Source of the DNA: UBA6623 sp965238125 | Lineage (GTDB): Bacteria; Acidobacteriota; Terriglobia; Bryobacterales; UBA6623 | Assembly (NCBI GenBank): GCA_965238125.1 | Contig: OZ250179.1 | Location: 6,138,001 to 6,202,000, forward strand | Direction: 5' to 3' | DNA length: 64,000 bases | Shown here: in pieces, positions 25,346 to 34,422 of the stretch | Numbering within the stretch: the first letter of the stretch is position 1 | How the letters are laid out: each line of letters starts with the position of its first letter | Notes under the pieces: model-generated | Database searches by the model: none | Told to the model about the DNA's origin: nothing | The model's input: the letters and a program-made list of their open reading frames with translations, nothing else | Translations under genes and position numbers: made by a program

Positions 25346-27011
25346 CCCGGATTTCCACTTTAGTTTCGGTTCTGCTAACCATCGGGTGGACTCGGACGCC
25401 TTTATTTATGCGGGCTTGAAAGCACTCAAGGCGCTGAGGAGATCAACACCCAATGGGTGAAAAAGAAAACAAACCGTTTCAGCTCACCTTCAATGGATTT
25501 CTCAAGGTCGATTTCCAAGGATCGCGAGTCACCTCGGATGGCGGGCTGATTCTCATTCGCGAACTGGACGAACGACTCGGACTAGGCAAGCTGATAGACG
25601 AGCATCTGACGGATTCGCGGCAAGGCTCGAACAAGAAGTTCCCGTTCGTCGATCTGCTGCGACAGTCGGTCTACTCCCGCTTGGCGGGCTACGAGGATCT
25701 CAACGACGCCGTTCGTGTCTCCGCCGATCCAACCTTTCGGCTGATTGGCTCGAAGAAGAACTGGGATCGCGGCGCGGCGCTGACCTCCCGGCTGCAGAGC
25801 TTCGAGACCGCCATGCTCGCCGGCGACGAGAATCTGATCGGGCTGATGGCGGTGAACCGCGAGTTGATCGCGCAAGCCGAGGCCGGTGATGACTCCGCGT
25901 GCGTCGTGCTGGACATGGACTCTACCGAGAGCCCCGTCCACGGCCGGCAGGAAGGCAGCGCCTACAACGGCCACTTCGAGTCGGTCTGCTACCACCCACT
26001 GTTGCTGTTCAACCAGCACGGCGATTGCTTGGCGGCAAAGTTGCGACCGGGCAACGTGTCCAGCGCCGAGGACTGGGACGAGCTGCTGCTGCCGGAAATC
26101 GAACGCCAACAGGCGGAGGGCAAACAGGTGACGTTCCGGGCCGATGCCGCCTTCGCCAAGCCGGATATTTACGAGACGTTGGAGGAGCGCGGCGTGGACT
26201 ACGTGATTCGCATCCCGGCCAACAAGAGCCTGGAGCTGGAGATCGAAGATATCCTGTTTCGTCCGCCGGGCAGGCCGAGCGCAAAGCCCCTGGTGCGCTA
26301 CAGGAGCTTTCGGTATCAGGCCGCGAGCTGGTCGAAGTCCCGGCGGGTTGTTGCGAAGGTCGAGCATCACCAAGGTGAGTTGTTTCCTCGCGTCGGTTTC
26401 ATCGTCACGAGCATGGCCTTGCCGAGCCGCTCGCTGGTGCGGTTCTACAACAAGCGCGGCACGGCGGAGCAGTGGATCAAGGAAGGCAAACAAGCGACGC
26501 ATTGGACAAGGCTGTCATGCCATCGGTTCCGGGCCAACGAAGTGCGACTGCAACTCAGCGTGCTGGCCTATAACCTGGGGAACCTATGGCGGAGGCTCGG
26601 GCTGCCGCAACGGATCAAGAGCTGGTCGCTGACGAGCTTGCAACAGCGGCTGATGAAGACGGGCGGTAGGCTGGTCAAGCATGCGCGGTACTATTGGCTG
26701 CTGTTGGCCGAAGGACATCTGAACCGGCGGCTGTTCGGCGACATGCTGCATAGGATCTGGGCGCTGCCTGTGCCGGGTGGGTAGCGTTGCCCGGGCGAGG
26801 ATCAACAGTTTTTGGCTCCAAAAAGGTTTCGCAGGGAGCAGTGTCGGCCGGAGCGCCGTTCAGTCCGCTCAATCAACGTCTGTGAGCGGACGGACGAGCC
26901 CTGGCGCCTACCGGCGGAGGTGATGTGCAGGGTTCAGCGCGAAAAGACGTGGTATTCGGCGCAGCGGGGGTGTATCCTGTGACCGTGCCAGGGCCAAAAT
27001 GGAAATCCTGG
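25346..27011 (+). mobile_element. IS1380-family insertion sequence, copy 2 (1666 bp)
   Basis: Same ends, length and orientation as copy 1, starting 7663 bp downstream. The flanks are TTACA (25341-25345) and TTGCA (27012-27016): an imperfect 5-bp duplication, one mismatch. Either the duplication has mutated or this copy is older or was moved by recombination. Confidence 0.95.
25453..26784 (+). CDS. IS1380 family transposase (copy 2)
   Basis: 443 residues, the same protein as copy 1, with the intact Y-x2-R-x3-E-x6-K signature and both upstream Asp motifs. The only coding difference I saw is a silent C for T near 26573. The gene sits between the glycosyltransferase pair and the YSC84 genes and does not interrupt a recognisable gene. 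Confidence 0.96.
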   Translation: MGEKENKPFQLTFNGFLKVDFQGSRVTSDGGLILIRELDERLGLGKLIDEHLTDSRQGSNKKFPFVDLLRQSVYSRLAGYEDLNDAVRVSADPTFRLIGSKKNWDRGAALTSRLQSFETAMLAGDENLIGLMAVNRELIAQAEAGDDSACVVLDMDSTESPVHGRQEGSAYNGHFESVCYHPLLLFNQHGDCLAAKLRPGNVSSAEDWDELLLPEIERQQAEGKQVTFRADAAFAKPDIYETLEERGVDYVIRIPANKSLELEIEDILFRPPGRPSAKPLVRYRSFRYQAASWSKSRRVVAKVEHHQGELFPRVGFIVTSMALPSRSLVRFYNKRGTAEQWIKEGKQATHWTRLSCHRFRANEVRLQLSVLAYNLGNLWRRLGLPQRIKSWSLTSLQQRLMKTGGRLVKHARYYWLLLAEGHLNRRLFGDMLHRIWALPVPGG

Positions 27012-27015
27012 TTGC

Positions 27016-27054
27016 AACACAAAAAAAGGATTCCTCTTCGCGAGGCGTTGTGTT
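27016..27054. promoter_or_regulatory. A/T-rich hairpin beside IS1380 copy 2
   Basis: AACACAA (27016-27022) pairs with TTGTGTT (27048-27054), enclosing CCTC (27033-27036) paired with GAGG (27042-27045). It lies in an A/T-rich island between the element's right end and the YSC84 gene. It could be an operator, an RNA hairpin or the leftover of an older insertion. Confidence 0.4.
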
Positions 27055-27168
27055 AAAACATTACTAGTACAAAATGTTTGCTCTAACGCATGTGACCTTC
27101 GGCGACCCGCCCATCCATCAGTCGGCCATAATAGGGCTGAGAAGTGGATTGTGGTTTACGGAGGAACA

Positions 27169-27864
27169 ATGACAGCGCAACGTTTGATTTTCCTGGGAGT
27201 GGGATTTGTCTTAGCTGCGGGCCCCGTGGTGCTCTGGGGCGCCAACAAGGCCGTCGAACGCGCGGATCGCGCCGCGCGTGTCCTCAGCGAGGTCATGGAG
27301 TCGAAGGATAAGGCCATTCCCCTGGATCTTCTGTCGAAGGCCCACTGTGTCGCGATTATTCCGGGCATGAAGAAAGCCGGTTTCGGACTGGGCGCCAAGT
27401 ACGGCAAGGGCGTCATCTCCTGCCGCGGCAAGGGCGGAAAGGGCTGGACCGGCCCGTCGACAGTCAAGATCGAGGGCGGCAGCATCGGTTTTCAAATCGG
27501 CGGCAGCTCGACCGACGTCGTCCTGCTCGTCATGAACGAGCGCGGCAAGGAAAAACTGCTCAGCAGCAAATTCACCCTCGGCGCCGACGCTTCGGTCGCG
27601 GGCGGTCCTGTCGGCCGCACGGCGCAGGTGCAGACCGACGCGCAGATGCATGCCGAGATTCTTTCCTATTCCCGGGCGCGAGGCGTTTTCGCGGGCGTCT
27701 CGGTGGAAGGCGCGACGCTGCGTCCCGATCGTGACGCGGATATGAAAATCTACGGGCGCGAGGTTTCGCCAAAGCAAATTCTAATGGGCGAAATTCCTCC
27801 ACCCGCCTCGACCGGACGACTCACCAACATGCTGAACAAGTACTCGTCGTCCGAACATCAATAG
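27169..27864 (+). CDS. YSC84-domain (lipid-binding-like) exported protein
   Basis: 231 residues from the ATG at 27169, with a strong GGAGG 6-7 nt upstream. Signal sequence LIFLGVGFVLAAGPVVLWGA. The rest is a YSC84/SYLF-type domain: RAARVLSEVMESKDKAIPLDLLSKAHCVAIIPGMKKAGFGLGAKYGKGVISCR, then GSIGFQIGGSSTDVVLLVMNERG and SYSRARGVFAGVSVEGATLRPD. Eukaryotic SYLF domains bind phosphoinositides and actin; the bacterial versions are exported and of unknown function. A close paralogue follows 45 bp downstream, suggesting a tandem duplication and shared transcript. Confidence 0.88.
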   Translation: MTAQRLIFLGVGFVLAAGPVVLWGANKAVERADRAARVLSEVMESKDKAIPLDLLSKAHCVAIIPGMKKAGFGLGAKYGKGVISCRGKGGKGWTGPSTVKIEGGSIGFQIGGSSTDVVLLVMNERGKEKLLSSKFTLGADASVAGGPVGRTAQVQTDAQMHAEILSYSRARGVFAGVSVEGATLRPDRDADMKIYGREVSPKQILMGEIPPPASTGRLTNMLNKYSSSEHQ

Positions 27865-27909
27865 CGAGCATCAGCGAGCTTTCATAGGGACGGCGCAAGG
27901 ACGGTTTCC

Positions 27910-28674
27910 ATGATTCGAGCAAACAGGCGGAGCGGGGTTGGCGGGTTTCGTTTCGACAGGCCGTCGGCGCGGCCGGCAATCATCGGCTTTCTTGCGGTCG
28001 CCTGTGTCGCCGCGCCGCCGCCCGAACGCGATCCCGCGAATCCTCCACTGAACAACACCGAGAAACGTCTGGCCACGGCGGAAATCGTGCTGCGGGAGGC
28101 TCTGGGCGTCCCCGATAAACACATCTCCGCCGAGCTCATCGCCAAGACGGATTGTCTCGGCGTGTTTCCCTCGGTCTGGAAAGCCGCTTTGCTGATCGGG
28201 GGCAAATACGGCAAGGGCTTTATCACTTGCCGGCTGCCGCATGGCGGCTGGAGCGCCCCGGCCTGTTTCCGCATCGAGGGCGGCAATATCGGCCTTCAGA
28301 TCGGCGGCAGCTCGAGCGATCTGGTGGTTTTGTTTATGACCCCGGAAAGCATCGACAAACTGTTACGGACGAAAATTACCATCGGCGTTGACGGCGCGGC
28401 GGCCGGCGGGCCGGTCGGTCGCTCGGCCTCGGCGTCAACCGACGCCCTGTTCGGCGCCGATATCCTGGGCTACTCGCGGTCACGCGGCGTCTTCGCCGGG
28501 ATTTCCTTCGACGGTGCGACGATGCGCCCGTTCCACAAAGGCAACCGTAAGCTCTACGGTTTCGAGCCCACAATCAAATCCCTACTGCGCGGTGAAGTCG
28601 ATGCGCCCGCTCGGGCGCGTCCGATTCTCGACATGCTCGGGCAATACAAGCCCCTGCCCGACGACGCCGACTGA
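27910..28674 (+). CDS. YSC84-domain exported protein, second tandem paralogue
   Basis: 254 residues. The N-terminus has a basic region, then IIGFLAVACVAAPPP, which may be a lipoprotein signal (Cys at the LAVAC position; the -3 Ala is not ideal). The YSC84 domain matches that of the preceding gene block for block (ECLGVFP-type start here DCLGVFPSVWKAALLIGGKYGKGFITCR, GNIGLQIGGSSSDLVVLFM, GYSRSRGVFAGISFDGATMRP). The two may form a heteromer or act at different sites of the envelope; inference only. Confidence 0.85.
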   Translation: MIRANRRSGVGGFRFDRPSARPAIIGFLAVACVAAPPPERDPANPPLNNTEKRLATAEIVLREALGVPDKHISAELIAKTDCLGVFPSVWKAALLIGGKYGKGFITCRLPHGGWSAPACFRIEGGNIGLQIGGSSSDLVVLFMTPESIDKLLRTKITIGVDGAAAGGPVGRSASASTDALFGADILGYSRSRGVFAGISFDGATMRPFHKGNRKLYGFEPTIKSLLRGEVDAPARARPILDMLGQYKPLPDDAD

Positions 28675-28977
28675 TCCACCGGCGACCGGCACTCGCAGCG
28701 CTCAGAGTGCGACAGGCAAGGCTCCTTGGAAAATCCCCTTGCGAGCGTACGACGGATTACCGCATAGCCCGGGAAATCACAAACGGGTAAAGCCGCGAAG
28801 CGGCGACGGGAGCCCTAGCCCGGGTGAAGCGAAGTGCAACCCGGGGTTCCCGCCCCAAAGATCACGTCCAAGCCCCGGATGGGGCGTAGAAACCATCGCG
28901 CGATGCAACCCCGGCCACGATGAATCGCTTCACCTTCCCCACCCTGAAAACGATCGACCTCGCTCCTGCCTCGGCGA
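28675..28977. other. Intergenic stretch with degenerate dispersed repeat
   Basis: Holds GCCGCGAAGCGGCGACGGG near 28793, the CCCGGGTGAAGCGAAGTGCAACCCGGGG block and GCCCCGGATGGGGCGTAG at 28872-28889, which is shared in reverse with 22426-22442. No gene seen. Confidence 0.55.
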
Positions 28978-30267
28978 TCACCCCAGCCAGAGCGAGAAAG
29001 CCTCACGGCCGGCGTAACGGGCGTTCGAACCCAGCTCGGCTTCGATCTCGAGCAGGCGATTGTATTTCGCCACGCGGTCGCTACGGCAAGTGGAGCCGGT
29101 CTTGATCTGTCCGCCGCCGCAGGCAACGGCGAGATCGGCGATCGTGGTGTCCTCGGTTTCGCCCGAGCGGTGCGAAATGATGAAGGTGTAGTTGTTGCTC
29201 CGCGCCATCTCGATGCAATCGAGGGTCTCGGTGACGGTGCCGATTTGGTTCAACTTGATGAGAATGGAATTGGCCAAGCCGTCGTCGATGCCCTGTTGGA
29301 AAATCGTCGGGTTGGTGACGAACAGGTCGTCGCCCACTAGTTGAAGTTTCTCGCCCAGCGCTCCGCCCTCGGCCTTCCAACCGGCATGATCGATCTCGGA
29401 AAATCCGTCTTCGAGGGAAAGCAGTGGATAGCGCTCGGCCCATTCGCGCCACATGGCGCCCATCTCCGCGGCCGATTTGCGACTGCCGTCGGATTGGCTG
29501 AATACATATTCGCCGTCCTCGAAAAATTCGCTGGCCGCCGCATCCATCGCGATGGCGATCTGGTCGCCGGGGCGATAGCCGGCGGCCTCGATCGCCTCGA
29601 CGAGCAGTTCCATGGGCTCTTCGTTCGATTTGAGGCTGGGCGCGAAACCACCTTCGTCGCCGGTCGCCGTGTTGTAGCCCTTATCCTTGAGAATCCCCTT
29701 CAAGGTGTGAAACGTCTCGGTGGCTGCGCGGAGGGCGTCGCCAAACGTCGGCAGCCCCAGCGGCAATACCATGAATTCTTGGATGTCGACGTTGTTGTCG
29801 GCATGTTGGCCGCCGTTGAGAATGTTCAGCATCGGAACCGGCAGCGTGTAGGCGTCCTGCTCGCGTAGGGAGCGATAGAGGGGAATGCCCTTCTCGGCCG
29901 CCGAAGCGTGCGCCGCGGCCATGGAAACTCCCAGAATCGCATTGGCGCCGAGACGGCCCTTGTTGTCGGTGCCGTCGAGTTCGACCAGCTTTCGGTCAAG
30001 CCCGCCTTGGTCGGAACCGTCGAACCCTTTCAAGGCCTCGAGGATCTCGCCGTTGACGTTGGCGATGGCTTTGCGGACGCCCTTGCCGAAAAACCGAGTC
30101 TTGTCGCCGTCGCGTAGTTCGATGGCCTCGTTGATGCCGGTGGAGGCGCCGGAGGGAACTCGCGCCAGGCCCCGCGCACCGCTCGCAAGCGTTGCCGCCA
30201 CTTGCACGGTCGGGTTCCCGCGGGAGTCAAGAATTTCAAGAGCTTCGAGATGACGAATTTCCGACAT
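28978..30267 (-). CDS. eno: Enolase
   Basis: 429 residues, the normal length. Catalyses 2-phosphoglycerate to phosphoenolpyruvate in glycolysis, using magnesium in the cytoplasm. Typical motifs are present: LDSRGNPTVQV at the N-terminus, VPSGASTG, LNILNGGQHADNN, the catalytic-loop TGDEGGFAP, LSLEDGF (metal Glu/Asp), LVGDDLFVTN, LIKLNQIGTVTETL (catalytic Lys), FIISHRSGETED and CRSDRVAKYNRLLEIE. The ATG at 30267 gives a native N-terminus. It is a single-gene unit here, not next to pyrG or ftsB. Confidence 0.98.
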   Translation of the reverse strand: MSEIRHLEALEILDSRGNPTVQVAATLASGARGLARVPSGASTGINEAIELRDGDKTRFFGKGVRKAIANVNGEILEALKGFDGSDQGGLDRKLVELDGTDNKGRLGANAILGVSMAAAHASAAEKGIPLYRSLREQDAYTLPVPMLNILNGGQHADNNVDIQEFMVLPLGLPTFGDALRAATETFHTLKGILKDKGYNTATGDEGGFAPSLKSNEEPMELLVEAIEAAGYRPGDQIAIAMDAAASEFFEDGEYVFSQSDGSRKSAAEMGAMWREWAERYPLLSLEDGFSEIDHAGWKAEGGALGEKLQLVGDDLFVTNPTIFQQGIDDGLANSILIKLNQIGTVTETLDCIEMARSNNYTFIISHRSGETEDTTIADLAVACGGGQIKTGSTCRSDRVAKYNRLLEIEAELGSNARYAGREAFSLWLG

Positions 30268-30569
30268 AGCGATTTTCTGTGAGAAAGAGATCGCCCGAGG
30301 GTAGGCGACTCGACTCGAACCAGGTAGGGAAAGAACTCAGGGTAGCACGCGGAATGGCTCGGCACGCCCCTGGTTCACCCGCGCGCGGAAGTGCGGGCCC
30401 TCGCCGTATAGCCCTCCGCCAACGCCCCACCGCCGAAGCGGTAAGAATTTCCTAGTCGCCCCGAATTGACCGGCCGAGTGGGTAAACTTTACACGCCCGG
30501 GCGGAACTTTTCGCCTGAAAACAACGAATTTACCCTATGAAGCGGTTTGGTGCATCAATTGCTTAACCC

Positions 30570-30812
30570 ATGCCAATCAGGGCTATGAGAACGATCGGCA
30601 TCAGTAAACAAGGGCTCACCGTCATCGCACTGCTCGTCTTCGTGCTTTGGGGTGTGATCTTCGCGGAACGCGCTCTCGTGGCCAAAGCCCGTCGCGACTA
30701 CGAACATTTTCGCTGCACCCAACCCGTTCAAGCCCCGATCCACGAACCATCCACTCCCGCCGCGATGCCCGATACTTTAGAAACACCTGGCGTCCACGTC
30801 ACCGTAACCTGA
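30570..30812 (+). CDS. Small single-span membrane protein, unknown function
   Basis: 80 residues, or 75 from a second ATG (MRTIGISKQGL). One membrane helix (LTVIALLVFVLWGVIFAERAL) with a short basic N-terminus and a Pro-rich exported tail. Size and topology resemble FtsB/FtsL division proteins, but the leucine-zipper coiled coil expected after the helix is missing, so that assignment is not made. It is transcribed divergently from enolase. Confidence 0.55.
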   Translation: MPIRAMRTIGISKQGLTVIALLVFVLWGVIFAERALVAKARRDYEHFRCTQPVQAPIHEPSTPAAMPDTLETPGVHVTVT

Positions 30813-31130
30813 GTCCGCAGGCTAAGAATCAGCCGAGTCCGACTCGGACCGTCCCGCCTCCCCAACGACCAGCCAAGCCGACGTTCCGCCGACGAACAGA
30901 TACTTCCCCGTAAGTCACTGCATGTGAATGACTTAAAACCCCACGCGCATAGCTTGTACCTTCAACTGGAGTGCCCCGGCCTCTATGGACTTATAAGGAG
31001 TCGTACGACCATGGATAGTACAAAGGTTTTCTTTATCACCGCACAATAGGGATTGCGAAAACCAGAAAGTACCAGTACTATACTTGTCGCCTCCCCAGAG
31101 GTTCGGAAATTTCGTTCCTGGTACAAAGCA
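30813..31130. other. Gene-free, relatively A/T-rich stretch
   Basis: I see no gene with support. A very short frame after AAGGAG (about 30996) would give an 11-residue peptide starting at ATG 31011; it is noted only as a curiosity. Confidence 0.5.
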
Positions 31131-31598
31131 ATGACACTTCAATCACAACTCTCGAGTTCGACCCGAGGACCGCGGGTACTGAACGGCCTGGTGACCGTTA
31201 CGGCGGGGAAGACCGACTTTCTTCCTGACGGTTCGTATGTGACGACCCAGTGGTTTTCGATCATGATGGTACCGCTGCTTCCCCTCCGCAGCTACCGAGT
31301 TCTCGAAGGCCCCTACCTGTCCCGCGGCTCTTTCCGAGCGTGCCTCGATGTCGGCCTCCATCTGCGGCAAATCTTCAGCGCCTACCTGTTCATGGCCTGC
31401 TGCTTGGCGTGGGTGGCCTTGACGCTTCTCACCATCGGCGAGTATCTGCTGGACGGACCGATTTGGGTCTTTCTCGGCGCTGTAGGACTGTCGTTTTGGA
31501 CGCCCGCGGTGTTTCTGCGCGCGGTTCGGCGCCGCGCGCGACAGCGAAGCCGGCTGCGGGAGATCCACGAACCGCAAGCCTACCGAGCGCGTGCCTAG
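31131..31598 (+). CDS. Membrane protein of unknown function
   Basis: 155 residues from the ATG at 31131; an upstream in-frame start at 31053 would add 26 residues without hydrophobic character. There are two membrane helices in the second half (IFSAYLFMACCLAWVALTLLTIG and IWVFLGAVGLSFWTPAVFL), followed by a strongly basic stretch RAVRRRARQRSRLREIH that likely stays in the cytoplasm. The N-terminal part (VTVTAGKTDFLPDGSYVTTQWFSIMMVPLLPLRSYRVLEG) may form a small beta domain. No family was recognised. Confidence 0.6.
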   Translation: MTLQSQLSSSTRGPRVLNGLVTVTAGKTDFLPDGSYVTTQWFSIMMVPLLPLRSYRVLEGPYLSRGSFRACLDVGLHLRQIFSAYLFMACCLAWVALTLLTIGEYLLDGPIWVFLGAVGLSFWTPAVFLRAVRRRARQRSRLREIHEPQAYRARA

Positions 31599-31711
31599 TC
31601 CGCATTTCCCTCCAACGGGGCCGTGAAGAAACCTCCTCCCAAACTTGCTTCACGGCCTCGCCCGCCGCGCGGCGGCTCCGACTCCGCCGCGCCGCCAGTC
31701 ACTACCCGGGA

Positions 31712-32653
31712 TTACGCGGCACAGTTGAACATGTCCCGCAGCTGGTGGAGTTGGGCCGTGGGCTCGGCGAGGTCGCCATAGATACTATCGAGCGTAACCG
31801 CGTCGACAGAGGCTTGATGGAGCGCCTGCCCGTCAATTGACTCCATCACTGTTTCAAAGGTCAGGCCGCGCCGCCACCCGAGGCCCATCGAAATACCCAC
31901 ATGAGCGATCGCCAGAAACTCGCTGCCGGTTGCGTCGCCCGCGCCGCCGTTTCGCAGGCTCTCACCCGGTCGCTCCCAATACTCGGCCGTCTCGGCCAGC
32001 ATAGCCGGCAAACGCCAAGCCTCGAGCAGCCAACGCCCCACGCGCCGTGCGTCGACGCCGAACACCTCGGTCTGGGCGGCGTACCGATCGCCTCCGTCGG
32101 CCTTCCGGACGGCCCACTCATACTGCTCTCGGAACTGCGAGAGCAGAGCAAAGTCTCCGATGTTGTGGAGCAAGCCCCCGACGAGGACTTCGTCCGCCTC
32201 GACGAAGGGAAGAAATTCCCCGACGGCTTTGCAGCCCGCCGCCGCCGCGAGCGAGTCTTCCCAGATTTCGTCCGCCAGAGGATCGGTTCCCGCCAGCCGG
32301 TGGAAGAGGCCGGCGACGAACATCTGAAACAGCAGCATCCGTAACTTGAGCTGCCCCACGACGGTAACGGCGCGGGAGATGGTCGTCACCTCCGACCGGA
32401 CGGCGTAAAAGGCCGAGTTGGCAAGCCGCAGCAATTGCACGCAAAGCGACGGCTCGACCGAAAGCACCCGGTCCAGCTCTTGAAACGAGCAGAGCGGGTC
32501 CTCGGTCATGCGGAGGGCTTCCTGCAAAATCGGATATGACGCCGGCAACCCCTTGAGCTTTTGCACGGCTTCGCGCACCCGCCGCAGATCGACCGAGACA
32601 TCCCTTTGGGGCGCGATGGCTGTTGCCGTGGGAAATGTCGTGTAAGGGCTCAC
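31712..32653 (-). CDS. HDOD domain protein
   Basis: 313 residues. HDOD domain, related to HD phosphohydrolases but lacking catalytic residues: LPASYPILQEALRMTEDP, LDRVLSVEPSLCVQLLRLANSAFYAVRSEVTTISRAVTVVG and, further on, VLVGGLLHNIGDFALLSQF. HDOD proteins act in signalling and motility control, often responding to cyclic nucleotides or partnering with response regulators. No receiver or output domain is attached. Its neighbours do not indicate a specific partner. Confidence 0.85.
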   Translation of the reverse strand: MSPYTTFPTATAIAPQRDVSVDLRRVREAVQKLKGLPASYPILQEALRMTEDPLCSFQELDRVLSVEPSLCVQLLRLANSAFYAVRSEVTTISRAVTVVGQLKLRMLLFQMFVAGLFHRLAGTDPLADEIWEDSLAAAAGCKAVGEFLPFVEADEVLVGGLLHNIGDFALLSQFREQYEWAVRKADGGDRYAAQTEVFGVDARRVGRWLLEAWRLPAMLAETAEYWERPGESLRNGGAGDATGSEFLAIAHVGISMGLGWRRGLTFETVMESIDGQALHQASVDAVTLDSIYGDLAEPTAQLHQLRDMFNCAA

Positions 32654-32844
32654 TCCAAGTCCTTATCGGCACGACGCGTAACAACTAGAACTAGAGCGAG
32701 ATCATTGCGGAAAACGAGTTCATCGGAAAGCGTGGAAAACGAGGCTGCACCCGCGGGGCCACGCGCAGGCCCCAATCCGCCGCCAAGAGAAATCGCGCTG
32801 AACGCCGCCCATTCGGCATCAGCGGGGGGCGTCAAAGGGGGGCG

Positions 32845-34422
32845 TCACCGCGGCGAGGAGTCCTGAGCAACCCTCTCGCAATTCGCCGGACCGCGGACGA
32901 AAATATCCCATCTGGGAAGATCGGGATCGTGGATCTTGCATCCAAACTCCGGAAGGCGTCTTCGCGGGGAAATATTTCGTCCGTAGGCGTCGCTCGTCAG
33001 ATTATTGCTTCCCAACACGGCAATCTTGCGCATGTCGGGCGGCAGATGTGCTCGAAAATGTGATTCGCCGACGGGCAGGCCCGCCGCCTCGCGTTCCATC
33101 ACGCCCCACACCGTATGGTAGGACCAACCCTCGGCCATTAAGGAAGCCAGGGGACGCCACGGGAAGTAGATCGTTCCCGGGTCGGCAAGCGCCGCTTGGT
33201 ACGCGGTCGCGGAGGGAGGCGGCCGGCGGAGAGGAAGGCCGTACAGCTTACCGGCAAGCCCCATCCCGGCCGGGATCGCCAGCCAAACCAACAAGACGGC
33301 CATAGCGCCCTCCAGCACCCGCCGGGGTCGCTTCCCGGCTAACGAAGGTCTCGCCGAGACCGCCAGAAACAGCATCACCAGTCCCAACGAAAGGAAGTAA
33401 TCCACCAGCCCATAGTTGTTGGCGCTGCCGCCGGCTTTGATGCGTCCCAACCAGGCCATGGGCAACATCAGCAAGGCGGCCCCGACAAACAGAGGCCAGC
33501 AGTGACCGTTCTGGATCACCTCGCGCCACTTCGCGGCGCGCTGGGGCCAAGAGGGGCCCAAGGAGTTACCGGCCTTTGGGGCGCGCCCTTCGAGGACCAT
33601 CAGGCACGCCAAACCAACCAGCGGCAGACAGAGCATCTCGACCATCTCGGTGACGCGCGCGCCGTCGTGAAGCAAGATTCCCGGGTAGCGAGCGTGACGG
33701 GAAGGAATCGTGACCATGGTTCGCCACAGATTTTCAGCCCCATAGAGCGCCGAAAAAATGATCGCCAGGATCGATGAAAACGCGACCGCTAAACCGAGCA
33801 CCCAAGCCGCGCCGCGCCGCGACCGACGCGCCAGAAGGTACAACGCGGGGATGAGAAGGATGGGCGCGACGGTTTGTTTCGCCCACACCGCCAGCGAAGC
33901 CGCCGCGGCCGCGGCGACCAAATAGGGCGAAAAGGCTTTTCCCGCCGGGTGACGCAGTACTGCGTACAGCGCCAAGCAACTCAATCCCAGGGCAGCGGCG
34001 TCGGTGTGAATCATCCAAACCCCGGCCATGGCCGCGGCGGCGTGAAAATGCAGAGCGGTCAGCGTAAACAGCGGCAACGTCCAGGAGGATCTGCCGGCGG
34101 CCGCGGCGCCGCGGCGAATCACCAGCGCCGCCGGGCCGAGCGTGGCCGCCGAGCTGATGAGAGCGGCTGTAAACAAGGCCGGCGTGGGCGTCGACCACAA
34201 AGCAGCCGGTGCATAGAGAAAGAAACCCACGGGGCCGTAAATGATGCCGGAGATGACCCCGGCATCCAATGAACCGTAAGGGTCCATGCCGTGGGCCAGG
34301 GCGTAGGCCCGCGCGAATCGCACATCATTCCAGACGTAGAAAAGCGCTTCGAAAGCTCGCGTGACAACGCAAAGCCCGACCAGCACGAGGCAACCCCAGC
34401 GAAATGGACGCGAAGCGATCAC
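32845..34422 (-). CDS. Multi-span membrane protein, GT87-like glycosyltransferase family candidate
   Basis: 525 residues with about ten membrane helices up to residue ~400, then a soluble C-terminal part. The N-terminal region (FYVWNDVRFARAYALAHGMDPYG) with an acidic Asp in the first loop is the layout of DUF2029/GT87-type polyprenol-phosphate mannosyltransferases, which add sugars on the outer membrane face. I did not see a definitive motif, so the family is tentative. Its start overlaps the stop of the upstream bicupin gene by 4 bp, so the two are translationally coupled. Confidence 0.6.
   Translation of the reverse strand: MIASRPFRWGCLVLVGLCVVTRAFEALFYVWNDVRFARAYALAHGMDPYGSLDAGVISGIIYGPVGFFLYAPAALWSTPTPALFTAALISSAATLGPAALVIRRGAAAAGRSSWTLPLFTLTALHFHAAAAMAGVWMIHTDAAALGLSCLALYAVLRHPAGKAFSPYLVAAAAAASLAVWAKQTVAPILLIPALYLLARRSRRGAAWVLGLAVAFSSILAIIFSALYGAENLWRTMVTIPSRHARYPGILLHDGARVTEMVEMLCLPLVGLACLMVLEGRAPKAGNSLGPSWPQRAAKWREVIQNGHCWPLFVGAALLMLPMAWLGRIKAGGSANNYGLVDYFLSLGLVMLFLAVSARPSLAGKRPRRVLEGAMAVLLVWLAIPAGMGLAGKLYGLPLRRPPPSATAYQAALADPGTIYFPWRPLASLMAEGWSYHTVWGVMEREAAGLPVGESHFRAHLPPDMRKIAVLGSNNLTSDAYGRNISPRRRLPEFGCKIHDPDLPRWDIFVRGPANCERVAQDSSPR

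Noticed and set aside
17683..27011. A composite transposon made by two IS1380 copies
   Set aside because: Copy 1 has its own perfect duplication on both sides, and the outer flanks of the pair (ATCAA left, TTGCA right) do not match, so the two insertions were probably independent.
30570..30812. FtsB/FtsL division protein next to enolase
   Set aside because: The single membrane helix fits, but the leucine-zipper coiled coil after it is missing and the gene is divergent from enolase.
31011..31046. An 11-residue peptide frame after a good AAGGAG site in the 30813-31130 gap
   Set aside because: Too short to support without expression or conservation data.
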